Assembly (NCBI GenBank): GCA_030770535.1
Contig: JASVEC010000007.1
Coordinates: 62,001-126,000 of the forward strand
From: Batkoa obscura
Taxonomy: Eukaryota; Entomophthoromycota; Entomophthoromycetes; Entomophthorales; Batkoaceae
Direction of reading: 5' to 3'
Length of the DNA stretch: 64,000 nucleotides
The translations under genes were made by a program, and so were the position numbers. The notes below the pieces were generated by a model. That model ran no database searches and had not been told where the DNA came from. It was given only the letters and a program-made list of their open reading frames with translations. The first letter of the stretch is position 1; the number at the start of each line of letters is the position of its first letter. Positions 45,804-56,149 of the stretch are shown piece by piece.

Positions 45804-45909
45804 TATGGGGATATATTTTTGTATTTAAGAATTTTACTAACAATTTTTCCACTCAAATAGTGCTTAAAAGATGGAAAAAGTAATGAAGCCAAAAAAAAAC
45901 ATTCACGTA
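45804..45909 (-). mobile_element. 104-bp MITE-like element, copy 13
   Basis: From TATGGGGATAT to CATTCACGTA, interior TTTCCACTCAAATAGTGCTT. TA at both ends. Lies 70 bp from the stop of the small glycine-rich gene. Confidence 0.8.
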
Positions 45910-45979
45910 TAATAGTAGTAATTCAATATTCCTTAAAACAATAATTTAAATATAAATCCTTTATTAAAATGAAGCATGT

Positions 45980-46192
45980 TTAATAGTAAGGAGCAATAGT
46001 AGGACAAGTTCCTTGTACAGTTTTGGTAACATAAGTGGTGGCAGTTTTAGTGACTACTTCGGTAATATCTTTGCAAGTATTTCCAGAGCCTCCAGGACTT
46101 CCAGGACTTCCAGGACTTCCAGAACCTCCAGAACCATAGGTCTGGGAAAGAGTAGAGGTAGCAAATAATACAACAATAGCTAAAAGTTTCAT
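45980..46192 (-). CDS. Small secreted Gly/Ser/Pro-repeat protein (70 aa)
   Basis: The ATG at 46192 begins MKLLAIVVLFATSTLSQ, a clean signal peptide. The open frame extends upstream but has no other ATG. The mature part of about 53 residues has a GSGGSGSPGSPGSPGGSG low-complexity segment, a Thr/Val-rich stretch (EVVTKTATTYVTKTV) and two cysteines, and ends CPTIAPYY. A TATA box lies 60 bp upstream. Its partner at 47056-47514, divergently transcribed, has the same plan (signal peptide, Gly-rich repeat, KTxTV stretch, C-terminal CPxxxYY), so the two are diverged paralogues. Probably structural wall or secreted proteins; no family recognised. Confidence 0.7.
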   Translation of the reverse strand: MKLLAIVVLFATSTLSQTYGSGGSGSPGSPGSPGGSGNTCKDITEVVTKTATTYVTKTVQGTCPTIAPYY

Positions 46193-47055
46193 TTTGATTT
46201 CGATGATTTTGTTTGTGTTTTTTAATAATTTCAACCCTTCAAGTTTGATAGTTTATATACACTTCAGATGCCTAGACACCTACATAAAAGAAAAACATTA
46301 CGAACCTTAAGCCTTTGTTTAGAACATGAACTATTTTTATAACTCGTTTTAAAGTAATGTGTCAAGATGATATAGTTGATTCTGTTGATAAACTTAAATT
46401 ATTTATCTAAATTATTATCATTCTTTATTTAATTCTTAAAAGGATCAATGCTCCCATTATTTTATTTACAGAATATTATTACCTTGTAACCAAGTTTTAG
46501 TAGCTTATTTTCGATCCATTCATTTTTTGAAAAGAGCTGTTTTTAAAATAATCTCCCTTTCTTAGGCAAGAAAAAATAAAAAGGTTATTGCCTACAACAG
46601 TAAATATATTTTATGCCTAAAAACAAAATACTTTTCATGTAAAAAAATCAATTGTGGCAATTTCATACCCTCATGAATATAAATCAAATCATCTAAAAAC
46701 AAGATTATTTTAGAAACAACCTTGAATTTATTTTATTACCATTTAAACATTATTTGAATCAATGACACCAAAAAATGTGACGGCTTTTTTTAAGGTTGAA
46801 ATTAAAAATTAGAGTTTAGCTAGAAAATAAGTTTAAAACTTAGAATTGAGATAAACTAAATCAATTCTATTCAAGCAGTAGGATGATTATATGATATAAA
46901 ACATCATTAAGCTACTTCCTCGAGGTCAATTTCAATTAAAAATAGGTTCCTTTAAAAGCCCATATTTTTATGTATCTTTTCTTCTAGAGCCGTCCTCTAT
47001 CCAGGCTATAAAAAGGAACATGGCCAACCCTAATCTTTTATATCAAAAACAAAAA
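46193..47055. promoter_or_regulatory. Shared upstream region of two divergent secreted-protein genes
   Basis: About 860 bp between divergently transcribed paralogues. Minus-strand TATATAAA at 46252-46259 and plus-strand TATAAAAA at 47007-47014 lie 60 and 42 bp from the respective ATGs. Common control of the pair is plausible but inferred. Confidence 0.5.
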
Positions 47056-47514
47056 ATGAAATTTATAGTATTTAACTCGATAGTACTCTTTTTTTTAGCT
47101 ATTAACGCTATATATCAAAATGATTATACTAGTGTTAGTAGCTATGGCGGAAGTTCTGGTGGAGGTAGTAATGGAAGCTATGGAGGAGGTAGTAGCGGCA
47201 GTAATGGTGGAAGCAACAATGGTGGTAATGGTGGCGGTAATAGTGGAGGTAATAGTGGAGGTAATGGTGGCGGTAATGGTGGAGGTAATGGTGGAGGTAA
47301 TAGTGGAGGTAATGGTGGAGGTAATGTATGTAACCCAAAAACAACCACTAAAACTTCGACTGTAATTATGACTTCAATTGCCACGGTAACCAATAAACCT
47401 ACCAATTGTCCTACTCCTTGTGCTCCTAAAACTATCATTTCTACTAAGATTGTTACTTCTGCCAGTACCAAGACTGTAACCGTTAAACCTTATTGTCCTA
47501 TTTCTTATTATTAA
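47056..47514 (+). CDS. Secreted glycine/asparagine-rich repeat protein (152 aa)
   Basis: The chosen ATG begins MKFIVFNSIVLFFLAINA, a signal peptide, and lies 42 bp after a TATA box. An upstream in-frame ATG at 47020 lies too close to the TATA box and would put 12 polar residues before the hydrophobic core. The mature protein has an 80-residue GGGN/GGNS/GGS repeat block coded by near-identical GGTGGAGGTAAT-type units. Then comes a Thr/Lys/Val-rich segment with four cysteines (VCNPK, TNCPTPCAP) ending in CPISYY. It resembles loricrin-like or wall glycine-rich proteins only in composition. Repeat-unit number is likely to vary between strains. Confidence 0.7.
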   Translation: MKFIVFNSIVLFFLAINAIYQNDYTSVSSYGGSSGGGSNGSYGGGSSGSNGGSNNGGNGGGNSGGNSGGNGGGNGGGNGGGNSGGNGGGNVCNPKTTTKTSTVIMTSIATVTNKPTNCPTPCAPKTIISTKIVTSASTKTVTVKPYCPISYY

Positions 47515-47617
47515 AATTGGTTTAACAAGCTTATTTATAAACAAATATCTATTTTATAACTTAACTTTAAATTTGTTTTTAGAACTCAAAATTCAATCAA
47601 AATAACTAAGTTCTATA
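47515..47617. other. 3' flank of glycine-rich gene
   Basis: Short AT-rich spacer ending at element copy 14. Confidence 0.4.
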
Positions 47618-47691
47618 TAGAGATGTTTTTTTGGCTTCATTATTTTTTCCATTTTTCAAGCACTATCTGACAGGAAATCTTGTTAGTAAAA
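47618..47691 (+). mobile_element. 104-bp MITE-like element, copy 14 (truncated)
   Basis: The left part TATAGAGATG...TTGTTAGTAAAA is clear, but the right third including CATCCCCA is missing. Sequence after 47691 is a different A/T-rich dyad. Confidence 0.75.
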
Positions 47692-48808
47692 ATAACTATC
47701 TTTAAATAGTCTTAAAGATAGAAAAATAATTAAAGTTGAAGCTTAATAAGTTTTTGTACAAGTTTAAACTAATATAAAAATTATAAAATTATTTATAAAA
47801 TTATTTATATTTTTGATTCATGCATAATTAATTTAAAATTATTTCAATTAAATTTACTATAAGGTTTTTCACTTTTTAATTGGAAAAAACATTACTTTTA
47901 TATTTGATATTTATACTTAATAGTTATAATAAATAATAAATATTGTTATTATATTTTTTATATCTAGTAGTTTAGTACAAAATATTAAAAAAACTTTTTA
48001 ATATTATAACTCCTTCTTTTAAATTTTATCATATTTAGTATAAAAAACTTATTTTTTTGAATATTGAATTTCATATTGTTATTATTTAAGTTAAATTAAA
48101 ACTAAATACTTAATTTAAAACTATATAAGAATTTACTAATATTATAATTTTATTAAAATTAAAAACTTTGAGCTTAAAATTTAAATATAGTAAAAAGCAA
48201 AAAATTATATAGAGCTGTTGAAATTCAATTATGTAAAAGCTAGCTGTTTATTTTAAAAATAAGAGATTAAACATTATTGAACACCATAACAGTAAAATAA
48301 AACTACAAAAATTATCCCTAATCAATGCACAATTAAATTCAATAGCTGTAATTCAAAGTTGCAAAAAGCCATTATTAGAAAACCTTGTAACATTTTTTTT
48401 GGTTGAATTTTGATTCAATTAAACTTATTTTTAAATTCTCCTGGTAATAAAAAAGCTTAAAGATATTTATAAAAACAAAGTATCACTTTATAAAAGATAT
48501 GCTAAAACTATTGTTGACAGTTTAGTAGAATATTATCAACATACCACTTAATTATAGATGATTCTACACTATTCCAGTGAAATTGAATGACGTTGGATTT
48601 TATTTTGTACAACTTGAAATTAAAGCGAATATTAATTTTATTGGTTGATACTGATATCATGATTTGAGTTTTCCTAGAATCTCAAATGAATTAAATTGCA
48701 ATTTCAAGCATGACCTTTTATAAAGCTACCTTAATAATATAAAAGTAATAAGAAAGTATAATAAATAAAAATAAGAACAAGATTTAATTCAAAAAGTTAA
48801 AATAAACA
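47692..48808. other. LYC1-like paralogue 2 upstream region
   Basis: About 1.1 kb of extremely AT-rich spacer. TATAAAAG at 48738-48745 is a candidate TATA box 64 bp upstream of the ATG. No gene seen. Confidence 0.4.
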
Positions 48809-49819
48809 ATGTCCACCGAAAACAATGAATATAAATTAGTCGTTGCAACTAAAGAACAACAATTAAAATGTTGGAAAACAATTGGACCTTATTGGGGTAA
48901 AGGTATTAATGAGAGTGAATTCATAGCTAGAGAAACATTATTAACTGGAGGTGCCTTTGGAAAAGAAAATTTGACTCAATGGGTCTTGATTGATAGTAAT
49001 GATAAGATGCTAACCTTTTGTGAAAGTTATCAACGTAATGCTATTTATAAGAATGAAAATGAAATAGAGAAAAGAAAAGTTTATAGTATTTGTTCGGTAT
49101 TTACACCTGAAGAATATCGAGGAAATGGTTATGCTTCAAAGATGTTTCAATTATTAGTAAATGAATTGAATAAAAACGATACTTTATGCTCTGTACTTTA
49201 TTCAGATGTAGGTCAATTTTATGAACGTTTTGGGTATAAAGAATATGATCCCTATCATTTAGAGTTAGATTCTAATGTTGATAATCTTCAATTGGATGAA
49301 AACATTCACTATTTAACAGAAGGTGAGATTAAAAAAATAAGTGAATTAGATCTTCAGTTAATTGAAAGAGAATTAAAAGAAAGTGAAGAGAAATCAATTA
49401 TGGTAATTGAACCAAATTTTGATTGTTATGAATGGCATTTTACTCGAAGTCGATATTATGCTAATTACAAAAAGAAAGAAATACCTACTATTTTTGGTTC
49501 GATTTATCAAGGTGAAGAACTGGAATTTTTAATATGGACTTATGATTTTAATGAGAATGAATTAGTCATTTTAAGACATAGAATTCAAAATCATGGGGAT
49601 GAATTATTAAACTCTGCTTTGTTAAAGTTAAAAGAGATGAAGTTCACTAAAATTGTTGCTTGGAATTTATATAAAAAAGATGTTGGGGAGTATTTTAATG
49701 ATAAAGTTGTTATTGTTAAAAGAGATGTAGATTCTTTACCTTATGCTACTTTTCCTCAATTAAAAAATCAAAAGGATTATCCTCATTGGTGGTATATTCA
49801 AAAATATAATTGGGTTTAA
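48809..49819 (+). CDS. GNAT-family N-acetyltransferase, LYC1-like (paralogue 2)
   Basis: Predicted acetyl-CoA acetyltransferase of 336 aa, single exon. The GNAT core has VYSICSVFTPEEYRGNGYASKM at 91-112, with the complete RGNGYA acetyl-CoA loop. VLYSDVGQFYERFGY follows at 129-143. The C-terminal LYC1-type half has MVIEPNFDCYEWHFTRSRYY, LIWTYDFNENELVILRHR and a closing HWWYIQKYNW. The same closing signature (HW..VQKYTW) occurs in paralogue 3 at 61933, while paralogue 1 at 31110 has diverged there. LYC1 in Yarrowia acetylates lysine; the substrate here is unknown. Kozak-like context (AACAATGTC) supports the start. Confidence 0.85.
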   Translation: MSTENNEYKLVVATKEQQLKCWKTIGPYWGKGINESEFIARETLLTGGAFGKENLTQWVLIDSNDKMLTFCESYQRNAIYKNENEIEKRKVYSICSVFTPEEYRGNGYASKMFQLLVNELNKNDTLCSVLYSDVGQFYERFGYKEYDPYHLELDSNVDNLQLDENIHYLTEGEIKKISELDLQLIERELKESEEKSIMVIEPNFDCYEWHFTRSRYYANYKKKEIPTIFGSIYQGEELEFLIWTYDFNENELVILRHRIQNHGDELLNSALLKLKEMKFTKIVAWNLYKKDVGEYFNDKVVIVKRDVDSLPYATFPQLKNQKDYPHWWYIQKYNWV

Positions 49820-50391
49820 ATAAAAAATTAAAGTTATATAATATAATTTATTAATAATATTATCAAATTGAGTTTAATTTTAATTTTAATTTTAATTTTA
49901 ATTAATTATAGAATAAATTTATTTATTCTGTAAGAATTTTCAATTAAAATGACATTGTTTTTAAATGTTAGTTCTATAATTCTAGTTTCAAACCTTTTAA
50001 TTTTATTATCAAATTTTATGATTATTTTAAATAATAATAAAATAAGACAAATTAGTAATATTTATCAAAATTTTATTATAATTATTTAATTATTATTCTA
50101 ACATCTTTTTTTCTATTAATTAAATCATAGTTTTTGAGATAAGGAATTAGAGATCAACTGATTTTTATTTAAACTAATATAAATTCTTGAAAACTTATCA
50201 ATAAATATTAAATTTATTAATAAAATTATTAAAAAAGTGACGGGGATTTTTATGAAACGTAAGTCGGATGATTGGTTTAACTCTAAGTATAAAAAAAGTT
50301 AACAACGCCACTTTAGAGGTTTATTTTTTTATCTTTTTTATCTCAATTTACTCCAATTTATTTCAATTTATTTATTTTCAATTTCTATTTC
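49820..50391. other. Intergenic region upstream of Yippee gene
   Basis: Holds a (TTTTAA)n-like run at about 49872-49905, directly followed by a palindrome AGAATAAATTTATTTATTCT at 49911-49931. A slightly GC-richer patch near 50235-50320 may belong to the Yippee gene promoter or 5' UTR. Confidence 0.4.
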
Positions 50392-50906
50392 ATGGGGATT
50401 TTACATATCAGTTATCTTTGTGGAAGTTCTACTTATGGTTGCAGTAATTGTGATACTCCACTTTTTACAAAAGATAACATATTAAATGAAGTAAATTTTA
50501 TATTATTATTTTGTTTTATTTTATTTTATTTAACTTATTATTTAGTCATTTAATAAAAAAAGTCAACCTCAACTAATTAATAAAATGTAAGATAAATAAT
50601 GTTTGATTATAATAAAATAAAAATTAATAATTTATTCTCTTTTAGTTATAATATAACAGAAGGAAATATTGAATTAAGACCAATGGTTAGTGGTATTCAT
50701 AAAGTAGTCGATTTATATTGTATTTATTGTGATAATTTATTAGGTTGGAAATATGTAATATTTTATTTTATTGACTGTTTTTTAATAATATTCAACAATG
50801 TTTAATAATATTTTTGTTTACTTATTAGGTTCATGCATTTGATTATAATCAAAAATATAAAGAAGGAAAATATTATGTAATTGTGGAGAAAATTCAATGT
50901 GTTTAA
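50392..50906 (+). CDS. Yippee-family zinc-binding protein (YPEL/Moh1-like)
   Basis: Four short exons (50392-50490, 50546-50586, 50646-50754, 50829-50906) keep phase and encode 108 aa, the usual Yippee size. The start MGILHISYLC leads to the first zinc pair CSNC (Cys17, Cys20). NESFN and a short linker follow, then EGNIELRPMVSGIHKVVDLY, the second pair CIYC, and the hallmark LLGWKYVHAFDYNQKYKEGK near the C-terminus. The Yippee fold is a beta-tent zinc domain shared with cereblon and Mis18. Yeast Moh1 is linked to stationary-phase survival and human YPEL5 to the CTLH/GID ubiquitin ligase. The usual SKxFxGxxGxAYLF segment is shortened to SFNKKSQPQLI, which is odd. Confidence 0.85.
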
Positions 50907-51811
50907 TATATTAAATTAATTTTATTTTTACTTTTTAATTATAAATGAAAACTATTCTTGTTAGAAAAAATGTTGGAGTTATTTATTTTATTATGAAATC
51001 ATATTAAATTACTTTCAATTATCCTTCTTGGGATCTTTTTACATTGTTATTATGTTATTATGCTATTAAATAAACCTTGTCTTAAGCAAATAAGTTTCAT
51101 AAAAAAATTCCATAAAATATATATTAATTTACATACTATATATTGTCCTTTTAATTTTGATTTAAAAATTATACTAAATAATCAAGAAGTGCTTTTACAA
51201 GCTAAATAACATTAGAAACTTAATAAGTGATATTAAATTCTTAAAAAGCTAATCTCTTTCTAAATAGTTGCCAGTATATTTTAAACTTCAAATATTAAGA
51301 GGTAGTGATTAGTCAAGTACTTAGTTTTTTTTGAATAGTATAAATTTTTGAAAGTAAATTACTAATTAATTTTAGTAAAATAAGAATCTACTACTGCTTT
51401 AATCATACCCTCAATGTTTTTTAACATAACATTTAATTCTGTTTTTTTTGGTTGGAATTTAATTTAATGTAAAACTAAATCTACTTTTTAAAATGAAAAC
51501 CAAGTGTGTCTGTCTGATTGTTGTCATCCATTGAACTTTATATTGATATTACTCCTTAATAACAAAAATTATTTGATTACTTCTATTTGTCAGATTGATT
51601 ATCCACCTTTAAATTACTAATAAACAAAATCAACAGTTCATTTTTATTACCTTTTAAAGTAAATAGAAAGTAACTAATATTTATATTATAAAGGATAGCA
51701 CTTAAAGAAGATTAAAAAATTCTAAATCAATTTTTAAATCTGTTTATAGTCAATCTTATTCCATTTAGCTAAATCTATCCGCTTACTTTTGTGTCGCTTA
51801 AAATTTCACTA
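50907..51811. other. 3' flank of Yippee gene
   Basis: About 900 bp of AT-rich spacer. No gene or element recognised. Confidence 0.4.
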
Positions 51812-51916
51812 AATGAGGCTGTATTTTTATGTTAAGAATTTTACTAACAATTTTTCTGCTCAAATAACACTTAAAAGATAGAAAAAGTGACAAGGCCAAA
51901 AAAATACCCTCATTTA
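51812..51916 (-). mobile_element. 104-bp MITE-like element, copy 15
   Basis: The ends AATGAGGCTG and TACCCTCATT are inverted but diverged from the consensus. Interior TTTCTGCTCAAATAACACTT. Confidence 0.7.
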
Positions 51917-51933
51917 ATGTAAGATTAACTCTA

Positions 51934-52036
51934 TATGGGAATGTATTTTTTATATTTAAGAATTTTACTAGCAAATTTTCCACTTAGATAGTGCTTAAAA
52001 AATGGAAAAAGTAATGAAGTCAAAAAACATCCCCAT
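51934..52036 (-). mobile_element. 104-bp MITE-like element, copy 16
   Basis: From TATGGGAATGTATTTT to CATCCCCATG. Same orientation as copy 15 and only 17 bp away. Confidence 0.8.
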
Positions 52037-52418
52037 GTTTTGATGTTACTTTATTAAATTAATAAAATTCAACTTTTATCTTATTATAGTTTATAATTTT
52101 GAGTAAATGTTGACATTTAATTTTGTTATTTTCAACTTCAAAAGAAAAAAGTTATATAATTAATCTATTTTATATTTTATAATCATCATTACCAATAGAA
52201 AGATTTGGATTAATAAACAGTAAACAAGAAAAGATAAACAAAAATCATCAAGTATTCAAATAATAACTTTTATTTTATTTAATTAACTTAATTTAACAAA
52301 CGATTCGTTTTAAGAGCATTTCTTTCACTTTAAATTCTATTTAGTTTTTAATAATTTAAAATATTCTTGTCTTTTACCTTATAATAAATACTGTATACTT
52401 AATTCCAAGAAACTTGAC
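52037..52418. other. 3' flank of RMI1
   Basis: About 380 bp of AT-rich spacer. Nothing further recognised. Confidence 0.4.
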
Positions 52419-54193
52419 TTATTTTTTAATTATTGGATCTAGTTGATCTAAAATAGAATTATCTATATCAAAATCCTCATCGGAATCTAGCTCGATTCTG
52501 ATAGTAGAAGGTATACGTGGTAATAAATTACTATTATTATTAATATCTATATTGATTATAGAAGGTGTATTATTTAATAAACTGTTTTCTTTACTATTAT
52601 TAATACTGTTACTATTTAATTCCATTCTTACAGTAGATGAAGTATCTTGTAATGAACTAGTATTATTACTTAAATTACTATTATTTTTATTCAATTGATT
52701 TAAGCTATTATTATTATTATTATTATCTATAATAGAATCTCTGATTTCAATAATTTCATTCTTAGTTGGATTCATTTGAACAATGGGTAAATCATTTTTA
52801 GTTAAATCTACTGCAATTTTTGGTTTTTTTATAAATTCAGGTTGAGATCCACATTTGATTATACTATTAGGTATAAACACATCTGAGTCATCACTCGATA
52901 TTAATAATATACTACTTTCTATTAAATATATTAATTTAATTTTATTACTCTATTATTATGATTATTAATCAACTTACCATCCATCGCCTGATTTTTATTT
53001 ACATTATCTTAAAATAAAAATAATTAAAACACAATAAATAGTTAGTAATAAATACTTACTATTCTTTATTCCATTATTATTGTCTATTATCCTTATATCA
53101 CTTTCATCAATATCAATACTTTTAAGTGGAGCATTAATAATCAAATTCGATTTACTCCTTTTCTCTCCTTGTTTTTTAGCTTTATATTCTTGATCTAATT
53201 TATCAAAGAATTCAGGATCCAAATCATCACTACTTAAAGATAAATCTATATTATTGCTGTTATTCGCTATTAATATTTGATTATTCATTTGGTTCTTCCG
53301 ATCTCCCTGAAAATGATTCCTCTGTTGATGATGATTATTATCATTACATATTTGTTGTCCGTTCCTACTATTATTCACTGCTTGTCTATTAATTATAATA
53401 TTCTGTAAGCTATCTCCACTAGTATTAAATTGCTGGTTCTTATTCACATTAACCTTTCTTTGATTTCTGCTAAAATCATTCCCTTGTTCTCCACTTTTCT
53501 TCAATCTATCTTCAACAATTTTTCTTAATTCCATTTCCAATCTCCCCTTTAAACTAATTTGATTAAATTCCTCCACCCATCCCCCTAACAATGTAAAATT
53601 TTCTGGTTTTAACATTAAACATCCTCTTTGTACTACTACTTCTTTTAGTAATATCTAACAAATTAATTTAATTATTTACTCGTTCTAAATTTCGATGCTA
53701 AATTCCTTACCTTTGCTCCCAATAGTGTATCTGTGGAAATAGCCTTAATTGGTTTATATTCCAATGCATATAATTCATGAATTCCATCCGATAATACTAA
53801 TTTTAATGTTCTTATTGATTTAATATTTCTATTCATTCCAACTTTACCCTTCCCTTTCTCAAAATTACTACCCTCTTCCTCCTCCATTTCCATACCATTA
53901 ATAACATCTAATTGTTTCATCTTACTTTTACTTATATCCATTATATCCTTTATTTGAAATACTCTACAATCTTTGAATAATATATCCGATTTAATTTTGC
54001 CTATTGATTTAGTTCCCCATCGTTTTAAAAATTCAGTATCTAAAGGTAATGTTGTAACTTTTAAATCCGAATTTAAAAATTGTTGATAAATGGTATTTTG
54101 ATTTAAATTCAAACTAAGTTGATAAGATAACCAAGTGGGCTGTAAATTAATACCGGAAGTTTGAAATTCTTGTTGTACTTCTTCGAAACTCAT
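52419..54193 (-). CDS. RMI1: RecQ-mediated genome instability protein 1 (RMI1)
   Basis: OB-fold subunit of the Sgs1/BLM-Top3-Rmi1 dissolvasome, which resolves double Holliday junctions. Four exons (54193-53711, 53654-53060, 53007-52978 and 52918-52419), phases correct, 535 aa. The N-terminal DUF1767/OB region shows the start MSFEEVQQEFQTSGINLQPTW, the IGKIKSDILFKDCRVFQIKDIMDI region, RTLKLVLSDGIHELYALEYKPI, and across intron 1 LLGAKILLKEVVVQRGCLML followed by KPENFTLLGGWVEE. The last block is the diagnostic RMI1 stretch. An acidic 16-residue insertion (MEMEEEEGSNFEKGKG) interrupts the OB-fold at the usual variable loop. The C-terminal 330 residues are Asn/Ser-rich and disordered, with DLSLSSDDLD- and SSDDSDVF-type acidic patches that could be SUMO- or SUMO-interaction-like motifs. 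Exon 3 is only 30 nt. Confidence 0.88.
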
Positions 54194-54551
54194 AAAAAGA
54201 CTAAAAAATAAAATACAACTTGATTATTTGATTGTGATGTTTTGGACATGCTCCAAAAATTGCAAAAATTAAGCTTAAAAGTTGCAATTTCTGTAATTAA
54301 AGGATGCTAAATTAAAATTACAAATAGATGCTTAAAATAGCAAGTTAGATCCTAGCTAATTTAACAAAAAATATATCCACTTTAACTATCCATTTCAAAG
54401 CCAAATTAAAATATCAAGTATTTTATTAACTTTGTTACATTAATTATTTGATATAAAATTTAGCTAGTCTTAGATCTTTTCCTTAGATTTGAGTATTTCT
54501 CTATTTTTTAAACATTAAATGTTACTAAGATATATCATAATTAACAAATAA
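54194..54551. other. Divergent spacer between RMI1 and tRNA-Glu
   Basis: About 360 bp holding the RMI1 promoter region. No other feature. Confidence 0.4.
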
Positions 54552-54623
54552 TTCTTCATGGTCCAGTGGTTAGGATTTTCCGCTTTCACCGGAACGGCCG
54601 GGGTTCGATTCCCCGTGAGGAAG
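54552..54623 (+). tRNA. tRNA-Glu (anticodon UUC)
   Basis: The 72-nt cloverleaf folds by eye. The acceptor stem TTCTTCA pairs with TGAGGAA (one T-G wobble), with discriminator G. The D arm includes GGTCCAGTGGTTAGGAT (A box). The anticodon arm is TTCCG-CTTTCAC-CGGAA with anticodon TTC. The T arm has GGGGTTCGATTCCCC (B box). No intron, and CCA is not encoded, as expected for a nuclear gene. T-runs follow within 25 bp. Confidence 0.96.
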
Positions 54624-54628
54624 TAAAA

Positions 54629-54653
54629 TTTTCAATTGATTTTTCTTTTTTTA
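54629..54653 (+). terminator. Pol III terminator T-runs after tRNA-Glu
   Basis: TTTT begins six bases after the tRNA, followed by longer T-runs (TTTTTCTTTTTTT) before 54653. Confidence 0.6.
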
Positions 54654-56149
54654 CAACTAAGATAATACTAATCTCTTTACATAATATTTTTTAACTTTAA
54701 TTTTAATATGATTAATATGGTTAATGTTTTGATTCATTAAATGGAAAATGTCACTAAAAATATGTTAGCTTATACTACTATTCAAAGTATCAAACAAAAA
54801 CAATATTGTATGTTTATTTTAGCTATTTGGTGTTTTAATTTAAATTCCAATACCTCTGTATACCTACTTTATTAATAACTCTCTTACAATTCGTTGAAAA
54901 GCATTGAACACCACTATTTATATCATTTTAAAAGTGGTAGTTCAATTCTGTTATCTTCAATAGGTACATTTTTTATATATTGTGAATTCACTGAAGTGGA
55001 AAAATGTAATGATGTGGAATATTTACCTAATTAATAGCTATATTTTTTATGGTTACTAGCAATTAGGCAACTATTCTATGACATCACACCCCATTCTATT
55101 GAATCCATCTATATGATATTAGATTGGTTTCTACATATTGGAAATTTTTCATGCACGCAAAATAATGGAAGTTACTGGTTGTAGCAGCAAATATCTTTGA
55201 TCATTAAAGATAATATTTACTCCAATCTTAATATTTTACATTGTTACAATCATTGTTTGGATGCTTTTTTATTCTCATGGAAATTCTAGAAACCTAAAAA
55301 CTAATTTAATATAATTGACAATTAGCGTTGACCCGAAAATTTACTAATTTGCTAATCTCCACAAGTTATTATAAAAGACAGAACGGCATAGTATTGGTAT
55401 CAGTTGTCTTTAAGGTTGTTTTGAGGGGTGCTAGTATGTCGGATAGTATTACCTTAAGCCTTATTTATATTAGAATCCCGAAAGTCAGTCATTATATAGT
55501 TATATTTTTTGCATTTTCATATCATTTGAACATAAATTACCTTTTTTAAGTATTTTATTAACTTGCATAATTAAAGGGATTTCCAAACTAATAAATAAAG
55601 TTTATAGTTAATTTAAATGATTTCTGATTTACTTTGCAGTAGTTTTAATATTCAGATATCATTTAACTCTTAACTTAAACCCTAGTCTTTTGTTTCAACT
55701 TACTTTAAGCTAAATATTTACCCTCAATAAAGAATTAAGTAAGCCGCAATTCACCTGAGCTATAGGTAAATATCAATTTAAATTAGTTTGCTTGAATTTG
55801 ATATTTTATATCAAGATTATGCATTCATGCTAATATAACTATACATAACTTGTAATGTATGAATTCTATATAAATTTATAGCTTATTATAGCTTATTTTA
55901 TTAATCAATTGTTAATTACCTTTTTAGTTACTTTTTATAAATTTGCAAGAAATTAAAACAATATAAAACAGTTATGAATGAACCATATTGATGGTATAGT
56001 ATAAACCGCTGGAAATTGTGCATACATTTTTAACATGCTATCTCCTAAAAACTACTTAACAAAGTTCTAACATGATTAAATTAATAGTACGATTTTATAC
56101 TTTATTTGAAAAATGATTCATAAAAATAAGGTTAGAAAAAAAAATAGAA
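54654..56149. other. Gene-free stretch
   Basis: About 1.5 kb. A 73-codon plus ORF at 55328-55549 begins with a non-ATG codon in mixed composition and is not convincing. No gene supported. Confidence 0.4.

Noticed and set aside
46738-46780. CATTTAAACATTATTTGA, weakly similar to the centre of the 104-bp element
   Set aside because: No matching ends; too short to call a copy.
47120-47471. Three alternative ORFs over the glycine-rich gene (Val/Met-, His/Tyr- and Pro/Leu-rich)
   Set aside because: Repeat-generated shadows; only the frame with signal peptide and cysteines is credible.
55328-55549. 73-codon plus ORF
   Set aside because: Starts on a non-ATG codon; no recognisable domain; isolated.
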